From assembly GCF_000519205.1 (NCBI RefSeq), contig NZ_JAFB01000005.1, positions 1-37,723 on the forward strand: a DNA stretch of 37,723 bases, in the 5' to 3' direction. The translations under genes were made by a program, and so were the position numbers. The notes under the pieces were generated by a model. The model did no database searches, was not told the DNA's origin, and saw nothing but the letters and a program-made list of their open reading frames with translations. Source of the stretch: Amycolatopsis taiwanensis DSM 45107 (GTDB taxonomy: Bacteria > Actinomycetota > Actinomycetes > Mycobacteriales > Pseudonocardiaceae). This document shows, piece after piece, positions 15,210-24,441 of the stretch. Numbering within the stretch: position 1 is the stretch's first letter; each line of letters begins with the position of its first letter.

Positions 15210-16562
15210 TCAGCTCGTGCTGGCCGCATTCGTTGCGGCCGGCCCAAGCCCGTCGACCCGGGAAATCGGCACTCGCGCGGTTTCCGGGATGAGCAGAATC
15301 GGCACCAGACCGATCGCCGCGGCGATCATCAGGTAGAACGCCGGCCAGTCCTCGTTACCGGTGGAATCGATCAAAGCCGTGACGATCACGCCGCAGGTGC
15401 CGCCGAACACCGAGGTCGACACGTTGTACCCGATGGCGAAGGAACCGTAACGCACCCGGGTCGGGAACATCGCCGGGAACGTCGACCCGATCACGGCGAG
15501 CATAAGCACCAACAGCAGGGCGACCCCGCCGAAGCCGACGATCAGCAGGGCGAGATTTCCGGCCTGCATCAGCTTGATCGCCGGATAACTGAACACCAGG
15601 AACCCGATGGCCGCGGTGAGCAGAATCGGTTTTCGGCCGATCCGGTCGGACAGCAAGCCGATCGGCGCGATCAGCGCCATCTGCACCACCTCGACCCCAA
15701 TGATGATCATGGTCGCGGTGTTGTCGTTGATTTTCAACGTGTTCGTGAAATATGTGGGCATCGTGGTCAGCAACATGTAGTCGGCGACGTTGAGCAGCAG
15801 CACGATGCCGATCAGGTTCAGGATCATCCGCCAGTTCCGGAACAGCGCCTCGCGCAGCGGCGCCTTTGCCGCTTTCTGGCCCGCCGCCTCCAGGCGGCGG
15901 AACTCCGGCGTGTCTTCCATCTTCGTCCGCAGGTAAAGCCCGATCAAACCCAGCGGCAGAGCGAGGAAGAAGGGAATGCGCCAGGCCCAGTTCTCCACCG
16001 CGTCGGCGGAGAACGACAGCGTCACGGTCAGCACCATGGCATTTCCGAGCACATACCCGGTAAGCGTGCCGAATTCCAGGAAACTGCCCCAGAATCCGCG
16101 TCGCCGGGTGGGCGCGTATTCCGCGATGAACGTCGCCGCGCCACCGTACTCGCCGCCCGTGGAGAACCCCTGGACCAGCCGCAGCAGCACCACCAGCACC
16201 GGCGCCGCGAACCCGATCGCGGAGTACGTCGGCAGGCAGCCGACCAGGAAGGTGCAGCCGGACATCAGCAGGATCGTCAACGCCAGGACGCGCTGCCGGC
16301 CGATCTTGTCACCGAGCGGCCCGAAGAAGGCACCGCCGAACGGGCGCACCACGAACCCGACCGCCACCAGGGCGAGCGACTTCAGCACGGCACCGCCGCC
16401 TCCGCCGGGGAAGAACACGGTACCGATGCTGGTCGCGATCGCACCGGAGGTGAACACACCGTAGTCGTACCATTCGGTCGCGTTACCCATTGCGGAGGCG
16501 AGAACGGCCCGCTTGACCGTTCTGGCGTCGACTTCCCTTGCTTGCTCCGCTGCCTCTGCCAT
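15210..16562 (-). CDS. MHS-family major facilitator (ProP-like symporter)
   Basis: This 450-residue membrane protein of the metabolite:H+ symporter branch has about 12 transmembrane helices. Family signatures are ASAMGNATEWYDYGVFTSG near residue 20, GDKIGRQRVL between helices 2 and 3, and RLVQGFSTGGEYGGAA. ProP and related proteins take up proline, betaine or dicarboxylates with protons; the substrate here cannot be read from sequence. The start at 16562 (MAEAAEQ) was chosen because AGGAGG lies 9 nt upstream; two ATGs further up (16583, 16595) would add up to 11 residues. It is divergent from the thioesterase gene. Confidence 0.9.
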   Translation of the reverse strand: MAEAAEQAREVDARTVKRAVLASAMGNATEWYDYGVFTSGAIATSIGTVFFPGGGGGAVLKSLALVAVGFVVRPFGGAFFGPLGDKIGRQRVLALTILLMSGCTFLVGCLPTYSAIGFAAPVLVVLLRLVQGFSTGGEYGGAATFIAEYAPTRRRGFWGSFLEFGTLTGYVLGNAMVLTVTLSFSADAVENWAWRIPFFLALPLGLIGLYLRTKMEDTPEFRRLEAAGQKAAKAPLREALFRNWRMILNLIGIVLLLNVADYMLLTTMPTYFTNTLKINDNTATMIIIGVEVVQMALIAPIGLLSDRIGRKPILLTAAIGFLVFSYPAIKLMQAGNLALLIVGFGGVALLLVLMLAVIGSTFPAMFPTRVRYGSFAIGYNVSTSVFGGTCGVIVTALIDSTGNEDWPAFYLMIAAAIGLVPILLIPETARVPISRVDGLGPAATNAASTS

Positions 16563-16688
16563 CCGCCCCGACCTCCTCGTCATTTCCGCACCCAACGGCC
16601 TAAGTTAGTGACCTTAGTCGATTCAGGTGGAAACTTTCTCGCATAGCGTGGATTCTCGCCTCGTCAAAGCTCGATGTAACGTGTTCTA

Positions 16689-17267
16689 GTGAGTGAAGAA
16701 CGACCCAGACAGCGGACCCCATGGCCGCCGGTACCGACAGAGCCCCCGACCCCCCATGCGCAGGCGCCCGGGCCGGGCACCAAGCTGCAGGTGCACTACG
16801 ACGAGTGCTTCGGCTGCGGCGAACTCGACGGCGGCCTGCACATGCGGTCCACGGTCGGCGAGCACGCGCACGTGCACGCGGAGTTCACCGTCACCGAAGC
16901 TCATCAGGGCGCGCCCGGCCTGGCCCACGGCGGCCTGCTGGCCTGCGCGTTCGATGAGGCGCTCGGCTCAGCGGTAGGCAACCTGCTGCAGCGGCCGGCG
17001 GTCACCGGGAAGCTGGAGACGGACTTCCTGCGCCCGGTGCCGGTCGGCTCGACACTGTTCATCACCGCGAAACTGGACGGGACCGCGGGCCGCAAGATCT
17101 ACGCCAGCGCGGACGGGCGGCTGGACTCCGCCGACGGACCGATCGCGGTCCGGGCCCGCGCACTGTTCGTCGAGGTGGCCTTCGAGCATTTCACCAGCCA
17201 CGGCTACGCCGACGCCATGGAGAGGTTCCGGCGCACCCGCCCCCAAACCTGGGACATCAACCCCTAA
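16689..17267 (+). CDS. PaaI-like hotdog-fold thioesterase
   Basis: This 192-residue protein has the hotdog signature HGGLLACAFDEALG (about residues 76-89) after a proline-rich start. A CFGCG motif near residue 40 is common in actinobacterial members. VTGKLETDFLRPVPVGS forms the central helix-strand portion. Such enzymes hydrolyse acyl-CoA thioesters in the cytoplasm; the acyl group is not known. The start is GTG at 16689. It is not in an operon: the MFS gene is divergent and pknG convergent. Confidence 0.85.
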   Translation: MSEERPRQRTPWPPVPTEPPTPHAQAPGPGTKLQVHYDECFGCGELDGGLHMRSTVGEHAHVHAEFTVTEAHQGAPGLAHGGLLACAFDEALGSAVGNLLQRPAVTGKLETDFLRPVPVGSTLFITAKLDGTAGRKIYASADGRLDSADGPIAVRARALFVEVAFEHFTSHGYADAMERFRRTRPQTWDINP

Positions 17268-17301
17268 GAACTGTTTGACGTGGCTTGCGTGGCGGTGCGG
17301 G

Positions 17302-17380
17302 TAGCGGAACCTGAGACGGTGACAAGGTGACGGCCTCACCGCAAGCGGCTTCGCCGCGTTGAAAACCACCTAGCGGAACC
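17302..17380. repeat. Intergenic repeat-like element between convergent genes
   Basis: Perfect direct repeats TAGCGGAACC lie at 17302-17311 and 17371-17380, bracketing a small hairpin GCGGC-TTC-GCCGC at 17345-17357. The hairpin may end both flanking convergent genes. I believe similar intergenic sequences recur in Amycolatopsis genomes, but this is memory, not a search. Confidence 0.4.
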
Positions 17381-17397
17381 GGATCGGGCCGGCGTGA

Positions 17398-20064
17398 TCA
17401 GGTCAGCGTGCGGGGGCGGATCGCGTTGGCGCGGTCCACCAGGGCGATCCGGTCCGTCGCGGTGCCGGCCAGCCGGGCCAGGGAGCGGTAGCAGCGTTCC
17501 AGGCCGAACCTGATGTCGCGTTCCGCCAGGGCACAGCCGAGCAGCGTGGCCGCCGTGCGGTAGCCGGGCGGGGCCGAGCTCACCCAGTTGAAGGCGGCTT
17601 CCAGAATCTCGATGGACAGCGCCAGCCGGCGTTCGGCGTCCAGGTTGTTGAGCCGATCCAGCCGGGCGCCGGCATCCGCGAGGTCGCGTTCCGACACCGT
17701 GCCGTTCGCCGTCGCGGTTGTCCTGATCTTGATCGCGGCCACCTGAGCGGCGGTGAAGTGCGTCGAGGACGAGGGCACCGACTCCAGCACCTCGATCGCG
17801 CTGGATCGCGCGCCCTGCGCCAGATACACCCGTGCCAGGCCGAACGCCGCGCTGACGTAGGACCGGTCGGTCCGCCACACGAGCTCGTACAGGCGCGACG
17901 CGGCGAAGTAGTCGCCGACCCCCTCCGCGCTCACCGCGAGCGCGAGCTTCGGCGCGATCTCGCCCGGCAGGTCGTCGTAGACCGCCTCGAACGCCATCTG
18001 CGCGACTCGCTGGTGCCGCCCCTCGGCCAGCTCGATCAGCCCGCGGTGCCAGTCGATCCGCCAGTCGTGCGGGTAGCCGGCGCGGATGGCCAGGTACTGC
18101 GCGGCCTGCAGTTGCCGTCTCGCCTCGGCCAGCTCGCCCAGCTCGATCCTGGCGCGGACGATCCGCAGGCGCACTTCGATCGACTGCTTGGGCGCATTGG
18201 CCAGTGCGCCGATCGCGCCCTGCGGGTCCAGCGCGGTCGTGGTGGCCAGCACGCCGGCACCGGCGTCGCTGGTGTCGACCTGCGGGATCGGCAGGCCGCT
18301 CACCACCTCGACCCGGTCCGGCACTCCAACGGCCGCCTCCGGCTTCCCGTTGCCCGCCGCGCCACGGGTTTCCGGCACGACGAGGTCCACCCCGAAGGCG
18401 TTCGACTCCGGACCGAAGACGGTGGACGCGCCCGGCCGGGGCTTTCCCGTGCCCATGGCGATGATCTCGCGCAGCACCCCGGCGAGCTGGTCGTGCATGT
18501 CCTCGGCGGTGATGAAGCGGCGGTCCGGATCGGGATGCGTGGCCCGCTTCAGGAACCGGTAGTAGGAGCCGAAAAGCTTGAACAGCGGCACCTCGTCGGG
18601 CGTGGGCAACTGCTCCTTGTACTTCGTCGTGTAGCCGTTGAACTCGAAGCTCAGCACGGCGAGCGTGCGCCCGACGGTGTAGAGGTCCGAAGCCACCGAA
18701 GCGCCCTGCCGGGCCAGTTCCGGCGCCGCGTAACCGGTGGTGAAGAACAGCGGGCTGCTGTAGTCGTCCATGTGGCGCACCGCACCCATGTCGATCAGCT
18801 TGAGCTGCTCGCGGGTCTGGATCACGTTGTCCGGCTTGAGATCGCAGTAGAGCAGGTTCTGGCTGTGCAGATAGCCCATCGCGGGCAGGATTTCCAGGCC
18901 GTAGGCGATGACCTGGCCGATCGGCAGCGGGTCGGGGCGGCCGCTCTTCCGATGGTGTTCCAGCGCGATCTGCCGCAGCGACTGCCCGCCGATGTACTCC
19001 ATCACGATGTAGCCGACGGAATGGCCGGTCTTGGGATCGGGATGCTGCACGAAGTTGTAGATCTTGACGATGTTCGGGTGCTCGACCTCGGACAGGAACC
19101 GGGTCTCGTTGACCGCCGCGGCGACCGCGTTCGCATCCCCGGTGTCGATCAGTCCTTTGAGGACGACCCAGCGATTGTTGACGTTGAGGTCCTGCGCCAG
19201 GTAGATCCAGCCGAGGCCGCCGTAGGCGATCGCGCCCAGGACCTCGTACTGCCCGCCGACGAGATCGCCCCGGTGCAGCTTCGCCATGAACGAGTACGAC
19301 GTGCCGCACTTCTCGCACACGCCTTCGGGTCCGGCGTCGCCCCGGCCGACCTTCGCCGAGCACTGGCCGCAGAAGCGTTTCTCCTCCGACACCATCGGAT
19401 TGGCAAGCACCGCGGACGCCGGGTCGCGGTAGGGCACCGGCGGCACCTCGACCAGGCCCGCACCCAGCCGCCCGCGCCCAGAGCGACTCCGTCCGGTGCG
19501 CCGGGAGGTACCGGGAAACGAGCCGGTTCCGCTGCCGGTGCCGGTGCCGCTACCCGTGCCGGGCACGGGCACGCTGCCGCTGATGCTGTCCGGCAGCACG
19601 CTTTCGGTACCCGGATCGGGCAGTTCGACGCTCTGCGCGGGCGGCGGCGCGGGCGGCATGATGCTCTGGGTCGGCGGCGCGGGGCTGGCGAGCACACTGG
19701 TCACCTGCACCTGGTCCGCCCCGGGCGCGCCGAGCTGAGCAGCCGGAACAGGCGGAGCCGGGCGCTGCGCCGGGGCGGGCGGCCGCGCCGGCGGGACGGG
19801 CCGGCCGACCGGCTGTCCGGGCCTCGGCGGAACGGGCTGCGCCTGGCTCGCCCGGGATGGCGGGGCCTGCGGGGGCGGCGGCGACTGCGGGGCCTGCGGC
19901 GGCTGTGGGGGTGGCGAGGATTGCGGGGGTGATGGCGGCTCCTGCGAGCCGGTCAGCTCCGCGATCGACCGGGTCCAGCCGGTGCCCCTCTCCTCGTCCA
20001 GCTGACTGGAAACCGATTCGTCGTCCGGCGCCGCGTGCCGCGGCCGGCGTGGCTCTTCCGACAT
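17398..20064 (-). CDS. pknG: Serine/threonine protein kinase PknG
   Basis: This 888-residue soluble kinase has four parts. The N-terminal region, about residues 1-215, is proline-rich and disordered. A rubredoxin-like metal site of two CxxC motifs (FCGQC near 232 and CEKC) follows. The kinase domain, about 265-520, has AYGGLGWIY as the Gly loop, a catalytic loop YCDLKPDN at about 405, and DMG in place of DFG. The TPR domain is about 600-888. This order is diagnostic of PknG. In related actinobacteria it phosphorylates GarA/OdhI to control 2-oxoglutarate use and glutamate metabolism. The N-terminus is longer than that of the 750-residue mycobacterial protein. It follows glnH by 10 bp. Confidence 0.95.
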   Translation of the reverse strand: MSEEPRRPRHAAPDDESVSSQLDEERGTGWTRSIAELTGSQEPPSPPQSSPPPQPPQAPQSPPPPQAPPSRASQAQPVPPRPGQPVGRPVPPARPPAPAQRPAPPVPAAQLGAPGADQVQVTSVLASPAPPTQSIMPPAPPPAQSVELPDPGTESVLPDSISGSVPVPGTGSGTGTGSGTGSFPGTSRRTGRSRSGRGRLGAGLVEVPPVPYRDPASAVLANPMVSEEKRFCGQCSAKVGRGDAGPEGVCEKCGTSYSFMAKLHRGDLVGGQYEVLGAIAYGGLGWIYLAQDLNVNNRWVVLKGLIDTGDANAVAAAVNETRFLSEVEHPNIVKIYNFVQHPDPKTGHSVGYIVMEYIGGQSLRQIALEHHRKSGRPDPLPIGQVIAYGLEILPAMGYLHSQNLLYCDLKPDNVIQTREQLKLIDMGAVRHMDDYSSPLFFTTGYAAPELARQGASVASDLYTVGRTLAVLSFEFNGYTTKYKEQLPTPDEVPLFKLFGSYYRFLKRATHPDPDRRFITAEDMHDQLAGVLREIIAMGTGKPRPGASTVFGPESNAFGVDLVVPETRGAAGNGKPEAAVGVPDRVEVVSGLPIPQVDTSDAGAGVLATTTALDPQGAIGALANAPKQSIEVRLRIVRARIELGELAEARRQLQAAQYLAIRAGYPHDWRIDWHRGLIELAEGRHQRVAQMAFEAVYDDLPGEIAPKLALAVSAEGVGDYFAASRLYELVWRTDRSYVSAAFGLARVYLAQGARSSAIEVLESVPSSSTHFTAAQVAAIKIRTTATANGTVSERDLADAGARLDRLNNLDAERRLALSIEILEAAFNWVSSAPPGYRTAATLLGCALAERDIRFGLERCYRSLARLAGTATDRIALVDRANAIRPRTLT

Positions 20065-20074
20065 TTCGTCCCCC

Positions 20075-21040
20075 TCACCGATACGTCACGGACGGCGGCG
20101 AAGCCGAGCCGAGTTCTGAAAGCCAGGCGCTGTAGCTTTGTCGCCACGCGTTGCCGTTGCGCACGTTGTCCAGGACGTAGTTCACGTAACGGACCATGTC
20201 CTCGTGTCCCTTGGGAATCCCCACTCCATAATCTTCCTCGGTGAGCCGGGGGCCGACCACCTCGAGGTTCGGGTCCTGCCGGGCCATCCCGGCCAGGATC
20301 GTGTCGTCGGTGGAAACCGCGTCCACCTGCCCCTGCTGGAGCATGACCAGGCAGTCCGCCCAGTTCCGGACCGACACCGGAATCGGCCGCTCCGGGGCTT
20401 TCGCAAGGTTTGTCAAGGAGGTGGAATCCTGGGCCGAGCACACCTTCTTGTCGCGCAGGTCGGCCAGGCCCCGGAAGCCCTTGGACTTCTGTACCAGCAC
20501 CCGCTGGCCCGCGACGTAGTAGGTCGAGGAGAAGTTGACCTTCTGCAACCGGTCGCAGGTGATGCTGTAGGTGCGAACCACGATGTCGACCTGGCCGCTG
20601 GTCAGCATGTCCTCCCGGCTGGAGGACGGGATGGCCTTCCACTGGACGTGGTCGCGCCAGTCCCCGAACAGCGCGTTCGCGATCTGCTTGACGATGTCGA
20701 TGTCGAAGCCTTCGAAATCGCCCTTGGCCGGGTCGAGGAACCCGAACAGGAAGGTGCTCGAATCGACTCCGGCGATCAGGCGGCCCCGCTGCTTGATCTC
20801 GGCCATCGTGGAACCCGCCGGGATGGCCGAACTCGGCGCGAGACTGCGGGTGTCGCAGTCGGTCGCGGCCTGGCCGTTGGCAGGAGGCGGCGCGGTGTTG
20901 ACACTGGCCGGCAGGGGCGCCTGCACGTTGCCGATCGACGCCGGATCCACCGGGGTGCGCGAGCTACCGCAGGCCGCGGCGAAAAAGGCGACGGCGGCGA
21001 ACAGACCGAGAACTCGCGCAGTGCCGGTAACACGTCTCAT
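20075..21040 (-). CDS. glnH: Glutamate/glutamine-binding lipoprotein GlnH
   Basis: This 321-residue protein has a lipobox FFAAAC with C24. A Pro/Ala-rich linker precedes a family 3 solute-binding domain (about residues 75-310), including GRLIAGVDSSTFLFGF, FEGFDIDIVKQIANALFG and QVDIVVRTYSITCDR. In mycobacteria GlnH binds aspartate, glutamate or asparagine outside the cell and signals through GlnX to PknG instead of serving a transporter. The lack of permease or ATPase genes here and the glnX-glnH-pknG order support that role. Its start overlaps the glnX stop (TGATG), and its stop lies in the pknG ribosome binding site. Confidence 0.93.
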   Translation of the reverse strand: MRRVTGTARVLGLFAAVAFFAAACGSSRTPVDPASIGNVQAPLPASVNTAPPPANGQAATDCDTRSLAPSSAIPAGSTMAEIKQRGRLIAGVDSSTFLFGFLDPAKGDFEGFDIDIVKQIANALFGDWRDHVQWKAIPSSSREDMLTSGQVDIVVRTYSITCDRLQKVNFSSTYYVAGQRVLVQKSKGFRGLADLRDKKVCSAQDSTSLTNLAKAPERPIPVSVRNWADCLVMLQQGQVDAVSTDDTILAGMARQDPNLEVVGPRLTEEDYGVGIPKGHEDMVRYVNYVLDNVRNGNAWRQSYSAWLSELGSASPPSVTYR

Positions 21041-22425
21041 CAGCGGTACTCCCTCAACCGGTCCCGGATCCCGATGGTCACGCCGCCCGCGGCGACCAAC
21101 GTGAGTGCCGCAACGCCCGGAGCCAGCAGTATCAAAGCGTTCTCGCCCTCGTTGGTCTTGTCGACGAACGTCTGCCGGCCGTTATCGATCGCCTTGCCCA
21201 GCGCCGTGTCCAGGTTGGAGAACAACGTCTCCGCGTTGTTCGGCCGCGACGGGTCGACGGCATCCTTGACCGCGTCCACATAGTCGCCCCCGTCGTCCTT
21301 AGCCCGCACTTCCTTGTGCGTGGACAGCCATTTGTCGGCGTTGTCGATGGCGGTCTGCACCTGGTTGGCGGCCTCGCCGTCGAGCAGCCCCTTCGCCTCG
21401 TGGAGCATGTTGGTGAACATCGGTGCGAGCTGCTGGAAAGTCGTTTCGTACTCCGCACCACCGCCGCGGGAGACCAGGGTCAGGGTCTCGTCCCCGCGGG
21501 CCTGCACGGCCGCGCCACGGGCCTGGATCAGCACGTCGACCGGGTGGCTGCCGTCGTCCCGGCCGCTGCCCACCAGCAGGCCCTGCACGACCAGCGCGGC
21601 CGAGCCCCACAGCAGGACGAGCCCCATCGCCACGGTCGCCACCACCAGGCCGACGTTGAGCAAGCGGTTGGTGCGTCGGGTCAGGTAGCGCTGGGTGACT
21701 ACGAGCGCGGCGAGCGAGGCGAGCAGCAGCACCGCCGTGAACCAGGGAATGCTGCTGGCGTCGCTCTGCTGTGCCTCCAACTCGGCGACATCGAGCTGGT
21801 ACAGAGTGCCCGCGGCGTCGAGGATCTTCGTGCGCATCAGGTTCGACGCCTCCTGCAGGTAGGCCGCACCGACCGGGTAGCCCTGCAGGTTGTTGGCCCG
21901 CGCCCGCTCCACCAGGCCCGTGTAGGCCGGTAGCTGCTGGCTGATGAGGTTGACCTTGTCGGCCGCGTCGCCGGTGGCTTCCTGGGCGGCCCTGGCCAGC
22001 GCCGAGCCGGCGCGGGCGATGTCGGCGTCGTAGCGGCCACGCAGCTCGGCCGGCTCGGGCCCGGTGATCAGGAAGGCGATGGACGCGGTGGCGTCGGCGT
22101 CGGAGAGGGAGCGGTAGACCTCCTGCGCGGCGGCGGTCAGCGGCTCGCGGTGGCTGATCAGGTCCTCGGTCGTGTTCTTCTTCTGCTGGGCCATGATGGA
22201 GCCGACGACCCCGGTGAGCAGGGTGAGCGCCACCAGCCCGACCGCGATCAGGGTGAGCAGGCCCGGCGTGGTCCGCGCGGAACGGACCACCCCGCGGACC
22301 GCGGCGGCGGGCAGGTCGAGCAGGCCGGCAAGCCCCGACCGGGCGGTTTCCGGTGGTGGCGTTGGAACTCCAGGCTCCGGCGCCGGCCCGTTCGGCGCAG
22401 CCGGCCGCACCACCGTTGAAGTCAT
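21040..22425 (-). CDS. glnX: Membrane protein GlnX, amino-acid signal transducer
   Basis: This 461-residue protein begins with a Pro-rich cytoplasmic segment. Transmembrane segments lie near residues 65-85 (LLTLIAVGLVALTLLTGVVG), 225-245, 255-280 and close to the C-terminus (about 432-452). Two helical outer regions lie between them, like chemoreceptor-type sensor domains. This matches Rv0412c-type GlnX, which relays the GlnH signal across the membrane to PknG. The ATG at 22425 was chosen for its GAGGGG site; an upstream in-frame start would add 31 residues without family character. It is the first gene of the three-gene operon. Confidence 0.88.
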   Translation of the reverse strand: MTSTVVRPAAPNGPAPEPGVPTPPPETARSGLAGLLDLPAAAVRGVVRSARTTPGLLTLIAVGLVALTLLTGVVGSIMAQQKKNTTEDLISHREPLTAAAQEVYRSLSDADATASIAFLITGPEPAELRGRYDADIARAGSALARAAQEATGDAADKVNLISQQLPAYTGLVERARANNLQGYPVGAAYLQEASNLMRTKILDAAGTLYQLDVAELEAQQSDASSIPWFTAVLLLASLAALVVTQRYLTRRTNRLLNVGLVVATVAMGLVLLWGSAALVVQGLLVGSGRDDGSHPVDVLIQARGAAVQARGDETLTLVSRGGGAEYETTFQQLAPMFTNMLHEAKGLLDGEAANQVQTAIDNADKWLSTHKEVRAKDDGGDYVDAVKDAVDPSRPNNAETLFSNLDTALGKAIDNGRQTFVDKTNEGENALILLAPGVAALTLVAAGGVTIGIRDRLREYR

Positions 22426-22824
22426 TGGTTCCACCCCTCGCGCAATCACCACTGGCAAGAAGGTATCCGAGTCCCCTTGACGAGCCAACGCCTCCTGGCC
22501 GGAACCGGACGCTCTCATTCAGAACGTTTGCGGGGGTCTGGGGGTGACATCCGTTGCCGGCCGGCGGTTGGCAACGACGGCGGCCTGCCTCCCCGCCCAC
22601 GTGCGGGGGGGTCTGGGGGTTCCGCCCAGTCGGGGTGTGGGGGCAGTGCCCCCACAAGGCAGCGTCGCCGGGCATTACCTCGGGCGGTCATCTCATTTTT
22701 GAATAACGTCCCGACCGAAAGCCGGGCCACGCGGCCGCCCGCGATTCCGGACGGAAATCTTCGCGAAGGCGTTATTGACGGGTTACATCACAGAAACACG
22801 TTGTGTTCGGCAGCATCATTCGGC
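22426..22824. other. Intergenic region with G-rich direct repeats and a hairpin
   Basis: No gene is convincing. GCGGGGGTCTGGGGGT at 22530-22545 recurs with two extra Gs at 22603-22620. The hairpin GTGGGGGCA/TGCCCCCAC (9 bp, single-base loop) lies at 22637-22655. Towards 22690-22800 the sequence becomes AT-richer. The hairpin could end the thiamine-diphosphate enzyme transcript, and the stretch nearer 22426 should hold the glnX-glnH-pknG promoter. Confidence 0.55.
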
Positions 22825-24441
22825 TCAGCCGGAACGATCGGTATGGAACAGCGCGGACAGCCGGACGTCCGGGTCGATCACGTCGGGGTCGGTGCGCACG
22901 TCGATCACGGTCGGCCGCTGGTGGTGCAGCGCCCGGCTGATCGTCGGTTCGAGCTGTTCAGGCGACTCGATGGTGTACCCCACGGCGCCGAAGGTGCGCG
23001 CCCAGGCCGCGAAGTCGACCGCGCCGAGCGAGACCCCGGACAGCCGGCCGTGGGTCCGCGCCTGGTGCATCGCGACCTCGCCGAAGAGCCCGTTCTGCAC
23101 GACCACCACGATGATCGGCGCCCGGTAGCGCACCGCCGTCTCGATCTCCGGCCCGGTGATCATCATGCTGTTGTCCGCGACCATCGCGACCACCGTGCGC
23201 TTCGGCGAAGCGAGCTTCGCGGCGATCGCGGCGGGCACGGCGTAGCCCAGCGTCCGGTCGGCCGGCCCGAGCTGCGTGTTCGGCTCGGTGAAGCACCAGT
23301 AGCGCTGCACGAACCTGGCGAAGCTACCGGAATCGACGGTGACCACGGTCTTTTCCGGGACGACCTTGCGCACCGCGCGCACCACCTCGGCCGGATGCAC
23401 CAGCGCGTTGCCGCGAGTGTCCGGTGGTGTCATGAAGGTGTGCGTGACCGCGTTGGCCGCCGAACTGCGCCGCGTGCGCGGCTCGGCGATCCCGCTCAGT
23501 TCACGCAGGAACGGGCCGATCTCGCAGTCGATGCGGAAGGTGAGCCCGCTGCGCAACGGCGCGGGAACGCCGGAGCCGATCAGGACCAGCGTCTGCGACG
23601 GCAGCGGATAGCGGTAGTTCTGCGTGGTGACCTCGTCGAGCTGCGCGCCGACCGACAACACCAGATCGGCCCGGTCGAGCGCGTCGAGCTGCCGGGACGG
23701 GATACCGATGCCGAGGTGACCGGCGTACCGGGCGTGGTTCTCCGGGAAGGCGTCCTGCCGCCGGAAAGCGTTGTACACCGACAGCCCGAGCTTGTCCGCC
23801 ACCGCGATGAGCTCCTCTCGCGCGGGGCGGGCCCGGCTACCCGCGATCGCCACCGGGTAACGGGAATCCGCCAGCAGCGCGGCGACCTCGTCGGCCGAGC
23901 GCAGCAGCGCTCCGGCGCGGTCGGGGGTGATCGCGGGCACCGGGACCGGACCGTCGAAGGGCGCGACCCAGAAGTCCGTGGGCACGGCGAGCACGGCCGG
24001 GCCGCGGCGGCCGGTCTGCGCCTCGGCCAGTGCCTCGGCGATCAAACCGGGCGTTTCGACGGCGGTCCCGGCACGGGCGACCCACTTCGCGTACGGGCGG
24101 AACGACTCGATCAGGTCGGGTTCGTCGGGCACGCCACCGGTGAGGTTCAGCGCGGGCCGCGCGCCGAGAAGCACGACCATCGGCGTCTCGTCCTGGTACG
24201 CGGTGTGCACCCCGGCCAGCAGGCTGATCGCGCCCGGGCCGCGGGCACCCAGCAGCAGGGCGGGCACGTCGCGCAGCTTGCCCTCGGCTTCGGCCATGAA
24301 CGCCGTCCCGGCCTCGCTGCGGGCGGTCACCAGGGACAGCTTCGGCTCGAACTGGCAGGCATCGAGCAACTCGAGAAAGGAGTCTCCGGGCACGGTGTAT
24401 GCGCGCCTGACACCGGCCTCGACCAATACCCGGACCACCAC
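22825..24441 (-). CDS. Thiamine-diphosphate-dependent enzyme, acetolactate-synthase-like
   Basis: This 538-residue protein has the three domains of the ALS/benzoylformate decarboxylase superfamily. The N-terminal pyrimidine-binding domain contains TARSEAGTAFMAEAEGK with the conserved Glu, the middle domain is FAD-like (about 195-330), and the C-terminal diphosphate-binding domain has ADNSMMITGPEIETA followed by VVVVQNGLFGE. The metal motif has ADN where GDG is usual, but Asp and the later Asn are kept. The reaction cannot be named. The only in-frame start is GTG at 24441 or 24438, 20 bp after a GAGGAG, so the start is uncertain; an in-frame stop lies 37 bp further up. Confidence 0.8.
   Translation of the reverse strand: MVVRVLVEAGVRRAYTVPGDSFLELLDACQFEPKLSLVTARSEAGTAFMAEAEGKLRDVPALLLGARGPGAISLLAGVHTAYQDETPMVVLLGARPALNLTGGVPDEPDLIESFRPYAKWVARAGTAVETPGLIAEALAEAQTGRRGPAVLAVPTDFWVAPFDGPVPVPAITPDRAGALLRSADEVAALLADSRYPVAIAGSRARPAREELIAVADKLGLSVYNAFRRQDAFPENHARYAGHLGIGIPSRQLDALDRADLVLSVGAQLDEVTTQNYRYPLPSQTLVLIGSGVPAPLRSGLTFRIDCEIGPFLRELSGIAEPRTRRSSAANAVTHTFMTPPDTRGNALVHPAEVVRAVRKVVPEKTVVTVDSGSFARFVQRYWCFTEPNTQLGPADRTLGYAVPAAIAAKLASPKRTVVAMVADNSMMITGPEIETAVRYRAPIIVVVVQNGLFGEVAMHQARTHGRLSGVSLGAVDFAAWARTFGAVGYTIESPEQLEPTISRALHHQRPTVIDVRTDPDVIDPDVRLSALFHTDRSG

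Noticed and set aside
15138..16646. 502-codon open frame opposite the MFS gene
   Set aside because: It is rich in His, Gln and Arg, a typical antisense shadow of a membrane protein gene.
17336..19932. Very long open frames on both strands across pknG
   Set aside because: They are GC-bias shadows of the kinase gene, with Arg/Gly/Pro-rich composition and no family motifs.
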